Shown here: positions 40,761-50,469 of the stretch, piece after piece | How the letters are laid out: the number at the start of each line of letters is the position of its first letter | How positions within the stretch are numbered: the stretch's first letter is position 1 | The notes under the pieces: model-generated | What the model saw: only the letters and a program-made list of their open reading frames with translations | Told to the model about the DNA's origin: nothing | Databases searched by the model: none | Assembly: GCF_004519405.1 (NCBI RefSeq) | Contig: NZ_SGWI01000011.1 | Span: 1-64,000 of the forward strand | DNA from: Pseudomonas sp. BCA17 | Lineage (GTDB): Bacteria > Pseudomonadota > Gammaproteobacteria > Pseudomonadales > Pseudomonadaceae | DNA length: 64,000 bases | Direction of reading: 5' to 3' | Program-made: the position numbers and the translations under genes

Positions 40761-43700
40761 ACTGCGCTACCGGAGGCGTCGGGCAATGCCTTGCGCCGCC
40801 GACGCTCGAACCAAAGATAGACCACAGGGGTGGTATAGAGTGTAAGAACCTGCGAAACCGCCAGCCCGCCGACAATCGCGATGCCCAACGGCTGGCGCAA
40901 TTCAGCGCCGGCCCCATGCCCGAACGCCAGCGGCACCGCCCCCAGCAGTGCGGCCAACGAGGTCATCAGGATCGGCCGCAGGCGCAGCAGACAGCCTTCG
41001 CGCACCGCCTCGCGGGGCGACAGGCCCTGTTGCTGGGCCTGCAAAGTGAAGTCGACGATCATGATCGCGTTTTTCTTGACGATACCGATCAGCAGGATGA
41101 TGCCGATCATACCCAGCACCGACAGATCCTGGCCACACAGCATCAACGCCAGCAACGCGCCGAACCCGGCAGACGGCAACGTCGAAATAATCGTCAGCGG
41201 GTGAATCGCATTCTCGTAGAGCACACCGAGCACGATATACACCGTGAGTATTGCCGCCAGGATCAGCCACGGCTGCGACTTCAGCGAATCCTGGAAGGCC
41301 TGGGCAGTGCCCTGGAAACTGCCCACCACCGTGTCCGGCATCGCCACCGCCAGGCTCGCCTGGTTGATCGCATCCACGGCGTTGCTCAGCGCTTGGCCAG
41401 GCGCCAGGTCGAACGACAAGGTGATCGCCGGGAACACGCCCTGGTGGTTGATGATGATCGGTACCTGCTCAGTCTGCACGCTCGCCAGCAGGTTGAGCGG
41501 CACCCGTGCGCCGGAACTGGCGCGCACGAACAGATGTTCCAGCGTGGCGGTGGAGGTTTGCCAGCTCGGGTCGAGTTCGAGGATCACATGGTTCTGGTCC
41601 AGCTGGGTGAACATCGTTGCGACCTGACGCTGGCCGAAGGCGTCGTACAGCACGTCGTCAATCGCCTGCACCGTTACGCCCAGGCGCGCGGCGGTCGGGC
41701 GGTCGATCACCAGGGTCGATTGGGCGATGGCCTGCTGCTGGTCGGAGGTCACATGCTGCAGCTGCGGCAAGGACTTGAGCTTGGCCAGCAGCACGCCGCT
41801 CCAGTGGTCCAGTTCGACACTGTCCGGGTCTTGCAGGGTGTACTGGTATTGGGTCTTGCTGGCACGGCCGCCGATCTGGATGTCCTGGTTGGCCTGCATG
41901 AACACCTTCACACCGTCCAGGCGATCCAGCGCCGGTTGCAGGCGGCGGATCACTTCACCGGCACTGGCGGTGCGCTCGCTGAAGGGCTTGAGGTTGATCA
42001 TCACCTTACCCTGGCTGACGGTCGGGTTGGGGCCGATCCAGAAATACACGCGTGCCACCGCCGGGTCTTGGCCGATGACTTCGGCGACACGGTTGACCTG
42101 GGCACGCATAGCCACCGGCGAGATATTCGGCGCGGCTTCCGCCACGCCCTGGATCAGGCCGTTGTCCTGCTGCGGGAAGAAGCCCTTGGGGATGCCCACA
42201 TACAGCGCCGCCGTCGCGGCAAAGGTGATGATCGCCACCGCCAGGGTGATGCGCTGGTTGTCCAGCACCCAGTCCAGGCTGCGCCGGTAGCCAGTGTGCA
42301 AGCGCGTGAAGGCACGCTCGCAGGCCTGGGCGAAGCGCCCCTCTTCCTGCTCGGCGTGAGGTTTGAGCAGCCAGGCACAGAGCATCGGCGTAATGCTCAG
42401 CGAAACGATGCAAGACATGATGATCGCCACGCTCACCGTCACCGCAAACTCACGCATCAGGCGCCCGACAATCCCTGACATCAACAAAATCGGCAGGAAC
42501 ACTGCAATCAACGAAACCGTCATCGACACAATGGTGAACGCCACTTCGCGCAAGCCATCCACCGCCGACTGCAAGCGAGACTTGCCCATCTCCAGGTGAC
42601 GCACGATGTTTTCCATCACCACAATGGCATCGTCCACCACGAAGCCCACGGCAATCGCCAGGCCCATGATCGACAGGTTATCGAGGCTGTAGCCCAGCAG
42701 GTACATCACGCCGAAAGTGGCCAGCAGCGACAGCGGGATGGTCAGGCTCGGGATCAACGTGGCCGTGGCCTTGCGCAAGAAGATAAAGATCACCACAACC
42801 ACCAGCGCAATAGACAACAGCAAGGTGAATTGCATGTCGTTGACCGAGGCTTCGATGGTTTGCGTACGGTCGCCGACCACTTGCACCTGCACATCGCGCG
42901 GCAACGAGGCGGTGAGTTCGGGCAGCTTGGCCTTGAGCGTGGCGATGGTGGACAGCAGGTTGAAGCCCGGCTGCTTGTGAATATCAACGATCACCGTCGG
43001 CTCGCGCCCCAGTTGCGCGGCCTGCTGGGTGTCCTCGGCCCCGGCGATTACGCGGCCGAGGTCGCCGAGCTTGATCGGCATGCCATTTTTATAAGCGATG
43101 ACCTGGTCACGGTAATGCTGCGGGTCGAGCAACTGGTCGGTGGCGCCGAGGGTGATGGAGCGACTGGGCCCGTCGAGGCTGCCCTTGGGCTGGTCGAGGG
43201 TGCTGACCCCGATCACGCTGCGCACGTCCTCCAGCGTCAGGTCACGGGCGGCCAGCGCATCCGGGTCGATCTGCACGCGCACGGCGGGTTTCTGTTCGCC
43301 GTGAAAATCCACCAGGCCCACGCCGGGCATTTGCGACAGGCGCTGGGCGATGTAGTTGTCGGCGTAGCGGTCCAGCTCCGGCAAGGTGCGAGTGGGTGAC
43401 GTGACCGCCAGGGACAGCACGGTGCCTTCGGCCGGGTTGACCTTGTTGAAGGTCGGCGCGCTGGACATGGTCTTGGGCAGGTTCGGCGTCGCGGTATTGA
43501 TCGCGGTCTGCACGTCCTGGGCCGCGCCGTCGATGTCACGGCTGAGGTCGAACTGCAGGACGATCTGAGTCTTGCCTGCAGCGCTCGACGAGGTCATCGA
43601 GGTGACTTGCGGCACGGCGACAAACGCCCGCTCCAACGGAGTAGCCACCGATGAGGCCATGGTTTCGGCGCTGGCACCGGAAAGTTTGGCGGTGACCTGA

Positions 43701-43834
43701 ATCGTCGGGAAATCCACGGTGGGCAACGGTGCCACCGGCAACTGGAAATAGGCAAACGCGCCCAGCAGCATCACGCCCACCGCCAACAGGCTGAGACCGA
43801 CGCGGCGTTGAATCAAACCCGCAAGGCCCTTCAT
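40757..43834 (-). CDS. RND multidrug efflux transporter (HAE1/MdtB-MdtC type)
   Basis: This 1025-residue inner-membrane pump has two repeats of six transmembrane helices and large periplasmic loops. Proton-relay aspartates appear in F-V-V-D-D-A-I-V-V-M-E-N of helix 4. The opening (Q-R-R-V-G-L-S-L-L-A-V-G-V) and P-L-P-T-V-D-F-P-T-I-Q-V resemble MdtC/MuxC more than AcrB, and heavy-metal RND marks are absent. MdtB/C pumps usually occur as two paralogs; only one is here. Start and stop overlap the neighbouring genes by four bases. Confidence 0.95.
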   Translation of the reverse strand: MKGLAGLIQRRVGLSLLAVGVMLLGAFAYFQLPVAPLPTVDFPTIQVTAKLSGASAETMASSVATPLERAFVAVPQVTSMTSSSAAGKTQIVLQFDLSRDIDGAAQDVQTAINTATPNLPKTMSSAPTFNKVNPAEGTVLSLAVTSPTRTLPELDRYADNYIAQRLSQMPGVGLVDFHGEQKPAVRVQIDPDALAARDLTLEDVRSVIGVSTLDQPKGSLDGPSRSITLGATDQLLDPQHYRDQVIAYKNGMPIKLGDLGRVIAGAEDTQQAAQLGREPTVIVDIHKQPGFNLLSTIATLKAKLPELTASLPRDVQVQVVGDRTQTIEASVNDMQFTLLLSIALVVVVIFIFLRKATATLIPSLTIPLSLLATFGVMYLLGYSLDNLSIMGLAIAVGFVVDDAIVVMENIVRHLEMGKSRLQSAVDGLREVAFTIVSMTVSLIAVFLPILLMSGIVGRLMREFAVTVSVAIIMSCIVSLSITPMLCAWLLKPHAEQEEGRFAQACERAFTRLHTGYRRSLDWVLDNQRITLAVAIITFAATAALYVGIPKGFFPQQDNGLIQGVAEAAPNISPVAMRAQVNRVAEVIGQDPAVARVYFWIGPNPTVSQGKVMINLKPFSERTASAGEVIRRLQPALDRLDGVKVFMQANQDIQIGGRASKTQYQYTLQDPDSVELDHWSGVLLAKLKSLPQLQHVTSDQQQAIAQSTLVIDRPTAARLGVTVQAIDDVLYDAFGQRQVATMFTQLDQNHVILELDPSWQTSTATLEHLFVRASSGARVPLNLLASVQTEQVPIIINHQGVFPAITLSFDLAPGQALSNAVDAINQASLAVAMPDTVVGSFQGTAQAFQDSLKSQPWLILAAILTVYIVLGVLYENAIHPLTIISTLPSAGFGALLALMLCGQDLSVLGMIGIILLIGIVKKNAIMIVDFTLQAQQQGLSPREAVREGCLLRLRPILMTSLAALLGAVPLAFGHGAGAELRQPLGIAIVGGLAVSQVLTLYTTPVVYLWFERRRRKALPDASGSAV

Positions 43835-44994
43835 GGTTTAGTCTCCGCCAGCGCGGCGGTGTCGGTGTCGGCGGGCATTACCTTGACCCCCGGGGCGACA
43901 CGGGATTGACCCTGGACCACCACGGTTTCGCCGGCGTTCAAGCCTTGACGAATCCACTGTTTGCCGTCGACCACAGTGCCGGCGTCGACCGGCCGAGGTT
44001 GCACACGTTGATCGTCGCCGACCACGTACACAAAGTTGCCTTGGCGGCCGAACTGCACGGCCTCGGCGGGCACCACGGTCACGTCCTGGCGGGTTTGCAC
44101 CAGCAAGCGTGCGCTGACCAGTTCACCCGGCCACAGCTTGCCGGCAGCGTTGTCGAATTGCGCCTTGAGCTGCACCTGACCGCTGGCGGCCGCCACCTGG
44201 CTGTCGATAAAGCTCAAGCGGCCCTCGGCAATCGCCTGGCGGCCATCGCGGGTCATCGCCACCACCTTCAATGCGCCCTTGGCGTTTTCTTCAAGAATCT
44301 CGGCGAGGTCATCCTGGGACACGGCAAACGCCACCGAAATCGGGTTCATCTGGGTGATGGTCACCAACCCCGTGGCTTCGGCACCGTGGGCAATGGCGCC
44401 GACATCCAGCAGGCGCTGGCCGGTACGCCCGGTGAACGGCGCCTTGACCTGGGTGAACTCCAGTTGCAGGCGCGCGCTGTCCAGCGCGGCCTGATCGGCC
44501 TGCACCGTGGCTTGTTGCGCAGCGAGTTGGGCGCGGAAAGTGTCCACATCCTGGGTCGGCCCGGCCTTGGCGGCGGCCAATTTACTGGCCCGGTCGAGGT
44601 CGACCCGCAAGTTGGCCAGTTGCGCCTGATCCTTGGCCACCAGTGCCTGGGCCTGGGCGACTTGCGCCTGATACACCCGTGGGTCGATCACCGCGAGCAG
44701 GCTACCGGCGCTGACCATCTGGCCTTCGTTGAACAGAATCTTTTGCAACTCGCCGTCGACCCGCACCCGCACGTTGACACTGTTAAGCGCCTGCACATTG
44801 CCGATGGCGCTGACCCAGATCGGTAAGTCCTGACGGCTAACCGCGGACAGCCGCACCGGCACGGCACCCGCCTCTACCGGCTGCGGTGCGCCATGGGCGC
44901 GACGGACCCATTGAACGCCGCCGACCACGGCGCCCAGCGACAGCACGATCAAGGCGCCCAGAACCAGGCGACGACGGGAATTCAAGACACTCAT
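43831..44994 (-). CDS. Efflux periplasmic adaptor (membrane fusion protein)
   Basis: This 387-residue HlyD/MdtA-type adaptor has an N-terminal membrane anchor (residues 9-28), then the lipoyl half-motifs V-R-V-R-V-D-G-E-L-Q-K and coiled-coil hairpin (residues about 100-165, rich in A, Q and L). The second lipoyl half reads A-P-F-T-G-R-T-G, and beta-barrel and membrane-proximal parts follow. It links the RND pump to the outer-membrane channel. It overlaps both neighbours by four bases. Confidence 0.94.
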   Translation of the reverse strand: MSVLNSRRRLVLGALIVLSLGAVVGGVQWVRRAHGAPQPVEAGAVPVRLSAVSRQDLPIWVSAIGNVQALNSVNVRVRVDGELQKILFNEGQMVSAGSLLAVIDPRVYQAQVAQAQALVAKDQAQLANLRVDLDRASKLAAAKAGPTQDVDTFRAQLAAQQATVQADQAALDSARLQLEFTQVKAPFTGRTGQRLLDVGAIAHGAEATGLVTITQMNPISVAFAVSQDDLAEILEENAKGALKVVAMTRDGRQAIAEGRLSFIDSQVAAASGQVQLKAQFDNAAGKLWPGELVSARLLVQTRQDVTVVPAEAVQFGRQGNFVYVVGDDQRVQPRPVDAGTVVDGKQWIRQGLNAGETVVVQGQSRVAPGVKVMPADTDTAALAETKP

Positions 44995-46367
44995 GGCTGA
45001 GCCACCTGTACGGGAGATAGGGAAGCAAGGCTGGCGGCGGAAAAATCCCCGCCCAACGCGCGAAACAAGCCGACGGCGGCCTGCAAATGCTGCAGGCGCA
45101 CCTGAAGCAGGCTGTCTTCGGCCTGGTATTGAGTGCGTTCGACGATCAACAGCGTCTGGAAATCGGTGGAGCCCAAGCGGTAGCGCACCTGGGCCAGGCG
45201 CGCGGCTTCGCGGGCCGAATCGACGGCGGCCTGATTGAGCGTGTAGCTCTTGTCCAGCTCACGGGCGGCACTCAGTTGGGTCTCGACGTCTTGCAGGGCC
45301 TCGATGATTGATTCGCGGTAGCTGGCAGTCAGCTCCTGCACATGGGCTTGATCGAAATGCAGTTGGCCCTTGAGTTGACCGCCCTGGAACAGCGGCTGGC
45401 TGAGGGTACCGACGGCGCTCCAGATTTGCCCGCCGGCAAGGGTGTCGATACCGCCCAGCAGGTCCAGGGACAGGTTGGGTAGAAATGCGGCACGAGCCAC
45501 GCCCACGTCGAAGTTGGCCGACACCAGCCGCGCTTCGGCGGCCTGAATGTCCGGGCGCTGGCGCAGCAGGCCAATCGGCAGGCCCGTGGCCGGCTGCGGT
45601 ACTTGCAGGCCCTTGAGCCCTTCCCCTTGCAAATGGAAGCCCTCGGGCGGCGCACCCACCAGCACCGCCAACTGATACAACGCCTGGTCGCGCTGTTGGC
45701 GCAGCGGCGGCATGGCCGCTTCGAAGGTTTGCATGGCGTTGCGCTGCTGGGCCACTTCCAGGTTGGACACGGCGCCCTGGCGGGCTTGCACTTCCACCAG
45801 GTCGAGCACTTGGCGTGCGTCGTCGGCGATGGACTGGGCCAGGCGCAGGCGCTCTTGCAGGGACAACACCTGGAAATAACTGTCGGCGATGCTCGCGCTC
45901 AAACTCATGCGTAAGGTGCCGGCATCAAACACCGTGGCCTTGGCCAGTGCGTCAGCCGAGTCTGCCGCTGCGCGCTGTTTGCCCCAGAAGTCCAACTCAT
46001 AGGTGGCTTCGGCAAATACGCTGCGCTTTGGAGTGGTGCCGTAGTTGTTCTGGCGTTGGAAATTGCCGCCCAGGCTCAGCATCGGATATTGCGCCGCGCC
46101 CGTCACCTGAGACGAAGCGCGGGCTTCATCGATACGACTGACCGCCGCCTTGAGCGTGTAGTTGGCAGCCAGGCCACGGACGATCAGTTGGTCCAGCTCG
46201 GCGCTGTGGAATTCCCGCCACCAGCGCCCACCCTGCGCCGCCTGCGCCGATTGCCCGGCGTCCCATTGCGAGGCCAGGGGTAAGGTGGGCGTTTGATAAT
46301 CCGGCACCATCGAGCAACCGCTGAGCAGCAGGCCGACGAGCCATAAAGAGGTTCTTGCAACTGACAT
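44991..46367 (-). CDS. Outer-membrane efflux channel lipoprotein (NodT/OprM family)
   Basis: This 458-residue TolC-like channel subunit has a lipoprotein signal with lipobox L-L-S-G-C near residue 18 and two outer-membrane-factor repeats. The start at 46367 (M-S-V-A-R) is chosen over a GTG two codons earlier. It is unusual that the channel gene comes first in the efflux operon, before adaptor and pump. The response regulator gene lies 82 bases upstream on the same strand. Confidence 0.93.
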   Translation of the reverse strand: MSVARTSLWLVGLLLSGCSMVPDYQTPTLPLASQWDAGQSAQAAQGGRWWREFHSAELDQLIVRGLAANYTLKAAVSRIDEARASSQVTGAAQYPMLSLGGNFQRQNNYGTTPKRSVFAEATYELDFWGKQRAAADSADALAKATVFDAGTLRMSLSASIADSYFQVLSLQERLRLAQSIADDARQVLDLVEVQARQGAVSNLEVAQQRNAMQTFEAAMPPLRQQRDQALYQLAVLVGAPPEGFHLQGEGLKGLQVPQPATGLPIGLLRQRPDIQAAEARLVSANFDVGVARAAFLPNLSLDLLGGIDTLAGGQIWSAVGTLSQPLFQGGQLKGQLHFDQAHVQELTASYRESIIEALQDVETQLSAARELDKSYTLNQAAVDSAREAARLAQVRYRLGSTDFQTLLIVERTQYQAEDSLLQVRLQHLQAAVGLFRALGGDFSAASLASLSPVQVAQP

Positions 46368-46449
46368 GGGCACCCGCCCCCCGCTAAAGAATGCGGCGAG
46401 GATAGCGAGAGGTGCCTGCCAGGGCGTTCGCCGGTAGATAAACTTTTGT

Positions 46450-47118
46450 TTAAGGAGCCTGGAAGCTGTAGCCGGCCCCGGGGATGGTCTTGATCAGCGA
46501 GTATTCGAAGCCTTCGTCCAATTTGCGCCGCAAACGGTGGATATGTTTGTCGATCACGTTGTCGTTGGGGTCGAAGTCGTAGTCCCAGGCACTGTCGAGC
46601 AACATGTCGCGGGTCACCACCTGGCCGCTGTGGCGCATGAGCTTTTCCAGCAACAGGGCTTCGCGGTGCTGCAGGGCAATGCTGCGCCCCTGGCGCACGG
46701 CGGTGCGGGTGGCGCAGTCGAGTTGCAGCTCGCCGACGTGCAGGGTTCTGCCCGCTTGCTCACGGCCGCGCAATAACGCATCGAGTCTCGCCAATACTTC
46801 GGCAAACGCATAAGGCTTGGCCAGGTAATCGTCGCAACCCGCTTGCAGGCCCTCGACCTTGTCCTGGGTCGATGACTGGGCGCTGAGCATCAATACCGGC
46901 ACCCGCGACTGGCGCGCGCGCAGGGCCTTGACCAGGGCGATGCCGTCCAGGACCGGCAGGCGCCGGTCGACGATCAGCACATCGTGAATGCCCTCCAGCG
47001 CCAGGCCGAGGCCACTGGTGCCGTCCGCGGCCACATCCACCACATGCCCGCTTTCGCTCAAGCCGCGCAGCAGGTAGGTGGCGGTCTGCTCGTCATCTTC
47101 AACCACAAGAATGCGCAC
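46450..47118 (-). CDS. OmpR-family response regulator for the efflux operon
   Basis: This 222-residue regulator has a receiver domain (acidic pocket E-D-D near residue 8, phosphoacceptor Asp in V-L-I-V-D-R-R-L-P, Lys in Y-L-A-K-P-Y) and a winged-helix output domain ending Y-S-L-I-K-T-I-P-G-A-G-Y. It is the promoter-proximal gene of a run that continues with channel, adaptor, pump and histidine kinase. It is divergent from another response regulator, 116 bases away. Confidence 0.93.
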   Translation of the reverse strand: MRILVVEDDEQTATYLLRGLSESGHVVDVAADGTSGLGLALEGIHDVLIVDRRLPVLDGIALVKALRARQSRVPVLMLSAQSSTQDKVEGLQAGCDDYLAKPYAFAEVLARLDALLRGREQAGRTLHVGELQLDCATRTAVRQGRSIALQHREALLLEKLMRHSGQVVTRDMLLDSAWDYDFDPNDNVIDKHIHRLRRKLDEGFEYSLIKTIPGAGYSFQAP

Positions 47119-47234
47119 GTTTGCGTCTCCAGCTCGAATCTAAACTTTAATTTATCTGGCGGGAACGTGGCGCCGCCCCAGGCTTTGCCACACTATGCCA
47201 CCTCTGCCCTGAAGACGTGACCGGTTCTCTTGCC

Positions 47235-47927
47235 ATGACTCATGTTCTGGTCGTCGAAGACGACTTAACCACCGCCCGCGAAATCGAACTGGCCCTCAGC
47301 GATTATGGCTTCACCGTGACTACGGCGCTGAACGGCCGCGATGGCCTGCTCAAAGCCTTGAGCGAGCCGTTTGACCTGATCGTGCTCGACCGCATGTTGC
47401 CCGGCGGCATTGACGGCCTGGGCGTGCTCACCGCATTGCGCGCGGCGGGCACCACCACCCCGGTGCTGATCCTCAGTGCCTTGAGCGCCCTGGATGAACG
47501 TGTGCGGGGGTTGCGTGCCGGTGGCGATGACTACCTGACCAAACCCTTCGAATTCATCGAACTGACCGCCCGCCTGGATGCGCTCAACCGCCGCCGCTCC
47601 GAGCCGCTGACCTCCGCGCAGGAAACCCACCTGCGTGTGGCCAACCTGGAAGTCGACCTGCTGCGCCGCACCGTACGCCGTGGTGAACGCACCATCGACC
47701 TGGTGCCCCGCGAATACGCCCTGCTTGAACACCTGATGCGCAACGCAGGCCAAGTCATCACCCGCACCATGCTGTTCGAGGCCGTGTGGAACTACAGCTA
47801 CGACGAGCGCACCAATGTCATCGAAGTGCACATTGGCCGCCTGCGCCGCAAAATCGATGGCGAAGGTGAAGGCCAGATGATCCATACCGTGCGGGGAGCC
47901 GGCTATGTCCTTCGCACGCCTGAGTGA
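47235..47927 (+). CDS. OmpR-family response regulator
   Basis: This 230-residue regulator has a receiver (E-D-D, phosphoacceptor Asp in L-I-V-L-D-R-M-L-P, Lys in L-T-K-P-F) and a winged-helix domain ending M-I-H-T-V-R-G-A-G-Y. The ATG at 47235 begins the conserved strand M-T-H-V-L-V-V-E-D-D; a start 18 bases earlier is less likely. Its 3' end overlaps the kinase start by 23 bases, so the pair is co-translated. The signal is unknown. Confidence 0.92.
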   Translation: MTHVLVVEDDLTTAREIELALSDYGFTVTTALNGRDGLLKALSEPFDLIVLDRMLPGGIDGLGVLTALRAAGTTTPVLILSALSALDERVRGLRAGGDDYLTKPFEFIELTARLDALNRRRSEPLTSAQETHLRVANLEVDLLRRTVRRGERTIDLVPREYALLEHLMRNAGQVITRTMLFEAVWNYSYDERTNVIEVHIGRLRRKIDGEGEGQMIHTVRGAGYVLRTPE

Positions 47928-49263
47928 AATCCCGCGCACCATCAGCTTTCGTACCGGGCTGTTGTTCCTCGGCCTGTTCGGCTGCTCGTTCCTGGCACTG
48001 TTCGGCTACATCTACTGGCAGACTGCGTTCTACCTGAAAACCGAAGCGGATACCGCGCTGTATCGCCAAGTGGAAAACCGCAGCGCACAGGACCCCGAAC
48101 TGCGCCTGCATGAAATCCGCAAACACGTCGCCCAGGACACCGAAGCCCGCCTGCCCCACAGCCTGTTCGATGCTCAGGGGCAGTTCATTGCCGGCGCAAT
48201 TCGTGAGTTGCCGGCGTACACGGCCTTGGACAAACCCCAGGAATTCCGCTGGCTCAGGGCCAACGGGCACCACCGGCCCGTGCGATTTATCGTGCATCGC
48301 CTGGAGGACGGCAAGCTGCTGCTGGTGGCTCAGGACGTGCACGACATCCGCGAATTCGACGAACTGCTGATCAACGCACTGATCTCTGGCGGCCTGTTGC
48401 TGCTGCTGGTCGGCCTGGTGGGCGCGGTGGGGCTGGGCTACCTGGCGCATCGACGCCTGGACAAGGTCAGCCGCTCGATCAAGGGCATTATCGAAGGCGA
48501 CCTGAGCGGCCGCCTGCCGGTGCGCGGCAATAACGACGACATCGACCGCCTGGCGCTGGTGGTCAACGGCATGCTTGATGAACTGGAGCGCTTGATGAGC
48601 GAAGTCAAAGGCGTGTGCGATGACATCGCCCATGACCTGCGTACTCCGCTGACCCGGCTGATCGCCGGGCTTGAGCGTGCACAACGCCGCGACATGGCGC
48701 CCACCGACTACGCCGCCAGCGTGGATGCCGCGCTGAGCGACGCCAAAGGTTTGCTGCTGACCTTCAAGGCATTGCTGCGCATCTCTGAAATCGAAAACAG
48801 TGCGCGTCGCAGCCACTTCGCCCCGGTAGATCTCAACCAGATCGCCGCCGACGCCGCCGAGCTCTACGAACCACTGGCCGAAGAGCGCGGTACGGTCCTT
48901 ACCGTCGACACCCGCGAAGCCCCGGCGATCATGGCCGGTGACCCGCAACTGTTGTTCGATGCGCTGTGCAATTTGTTGGATAACGCCATCAAGTTTTCAC
49001 CGGAGCACAGCCAGGTGCGGCTGAGCGTGATCAGCGATGCTTCCCGCACCGTCATTCAAGTGACCGACAACGGCCCCGGCATTCCCGAAGCCGAGCGCCA
49101 GGCGGTACTGCGCCGCTTGTATCGCGCCGAAGCGAGCCGGCACACACCGGGCAATGGGCTGGGGCTGAGCATGGTGGCAGCGGTGGCACGGCTGCATGAT
49201 ATGCAATTGACGGTCAGTGATGCGCAGCCTGGCTGTCGCGTGGAACTGGAGGCCAAGGGGTAG
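47905..49263 (+). CDS. Sensor histidine kinase
   Basis: This 452-residue kinase has a helix at residues 16-36, a periplasmic part of ~120 residues and a second helix at 155-178. HAMP follows, then the H-box D-D-I-A-H-D-L-R-T-P-L-T-R-L, N-box L-D-N-A-I-K-F, D-N-G-P-G-I-P and G-N-G-L-G-L-S-M. The H-D-L-R-T-P variant of the H-box is typical of a subgroup paired with OmpR-type regulators, here the gene directly upstream. No ligand can be inferred. Confidence 0.92.
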   Translation: MSFARLSEIPRTISFRTGLLFLGLFGCSFLALFGYIYWQTAFYLKTEADTALYRQVENRSAQDPELRLHEIRKHVAQDTEARLPHSLFDAQGQFIAGAIRELPAYTALDKPQEFRWLRANGHHRPVRFIVHRLEDGKLLLVAQDVHDIREFDELLINALISGGLLLLLVGLVGAVGLGYLAHRRLDKVSRSIKGIIEGDLSGRLPVRGNNDDIDRLALVVNGMLDELERLMSEVKGVCDDIAHDLRTPLTRLIAGLERAQRRDMAPTDYAASVDAALSDAKGLLLTFKALLRISEIENSARRSHFAPVDLNQIAADAAELYEPLAEERGTVLTVDTREAPAIMAGDPQLLFDALCNLLDNAIKFSPEHSQVRLSVISDASRTVIQVTDNGPGIPEAERQAVLRRLYRAEASRHTPGNGLGLSMVAAVARLHDMQLTVSDAQPGCRVELEAKG

Positions 49264-49367
49264 CGAAACCCACTGGATTCTCGTTGCGCCCACGTGCATC
49301 GCCGACGATATTTATCACGTTTTTTTGACGTTTTTTTCTCATTCCCGGCCCTACATTGCCGCGCCTC

Positions 49368-49392
49368 AATATGCAAATGATTCCTATTGGTT
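49368..49392. promoter_or_regulatory. Candidate Fur box before the Fe(III) transporter
   Basis: The AATATGCAAATGATTCCTAT region contains AAATGATT plus a diverged half TCCTATT, resembling the Fur consensus of repeated (A/T)ATGAT units. It lies about 65 bases before the iron-binding protein gene, where iron repression would be expected. Confidence 0.45.
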
Positions 49393-49452
49393 TAGTCTAG
49401 CCAACCTCTCGCGTATCTCCCGTACAGCAATAAAACCCGGAGCGCTCACCGC

Positions 49453-50469
49453 ATGACCACCCGCCTTTCTTCGTTTGTCAAAAAAACCCTGCTTGCCACC
49501 GCCCTGGTCAGTGCCGGGCATGTGTATGCCGCCAACGAGTCGGTCGGCATTGTGGTGTACAACGCCCAGCACGAAAGCCTCACCAAGGCCTGGGTCGAAG
49601 GGTTCACCCAGGAAACCGGGATTCCGGTGACCATCCGCAATGGTGATGACACGGAGATGGGCAACCAGCTCGTGCAGGAAGGCGCTGCGTCCCCGGCGGA
49701 TGTGTTCCTGACCGAAAACTCCCCAGCCATGGTGCTGGTGGACAACGCAGGGTTGTTCGCGCCGGTCGCCCCCACCACGCTGGAACAGGTGGATGCCGCC
49801 TACCGCCCGGCCCATGGCAAGTGGATCGGCATCGCCGCGCGCTCCACGGTGTTTGTGTACAACCCGAGCAAACTGAAAGAAGGCGACCTGCCCGGCTCCC
49901 TGATGGACCTGGCCTCGCCAAGCTGGAAAGGCCGTTGGGCTGCCTCGCCGGCCGGTGCCGACTTCCAGGCTATCGTCGCTGCCGTACTGGAACTCAAGGG
50001 CGAAGCCGCTACCCTCGACTGGCTCAAGGCGATGAAAGCCAACGCCAGCATCTACCGTGGCAACAGCGCCGTGCTCAAGGCCGTCAACGCGGGCCAGGTC
50101 GACAGCGGCGTGATCTACCACTATTACAGTTTCGTCGATCAGTCCAAGACCGGCGAAAACAGCAAGAACACCCAGTTGCACTACTTCAAGCACCAGGACC
50201 CGGGCGCGTTTGTGAGCATTTCCGGTGGCGGCGTATTGGCTTCCAGCAAACATAAAGAACAGGCACAGGCCTTCTTGAAGTGGATCACCGGCAAAGACGG
50301 CCAGGCGATTCTCAAAGATGGCAACTCGTTCGAATACGCGGTGGGCCAAAACGCCCAATCCAACCCCAAGCTGGCCCCACTGGCGCAACTGGATGCACCG
50401 AAGGTCGACGCGTCCAAGCTCAACAGCAAAAAAGCGGTTGAGTTGATGACCCAGGCCGGACTGCTCTGA
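49453..50469 (+). CDS. Fe(III) ABC transporter substrate-binding protein (FbpA/HitA-like)
   Basis: This 338-residue periplasmic ferric-binding protein has a signal peptide ending G-H-V-Y-A and a mature start N-E-S-V-G-I-V-V-Y-N-A-Q-H. The double tyrosine of the iron site appears in V-I-Y-H-Y-Y-S-F. It takes Fe(III) from siderophore-independent sources to the permease. The permease gene begins at the base after the stop. A Fur-like box lies upstream. Confidence 0.92.
   Translation: MTTRLSSFVKKTLLATALVSAGHVYAANESVGIVVYNAQHESLTKAWVEGFTQETGIPVTIRNGDDTEMGNQLVQEGAASPADVFLTENSPAMVLVDNAGLFAPVAPTTLEQVDAAYRPAHGKWIGIAARSTVFVYNPSKLKEGDLPGSLMDLASPSWKGRWAASPAGADFQAIVAAVLELKGEAATLDWLKAMKANASIYRGNSAVLKAVNAGQVDSGVIYHYYSFVDQSKTGENSKNTQLHYFKHQDPGAFVSISGGGVLASSKHKEQAQAFLKWITGKDGQAILKDGNSFEYAVGQNAQSNPKLAPLAQLDAPKVDASKLNSKKAVELMTQAGLL

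Noticed and set aside
40916..42478. A 520-codon frame antisense to the RND pump
   Set aside because: It lies wholly inside a confidently assigned gene and encodes a biased, domain-free sequence.
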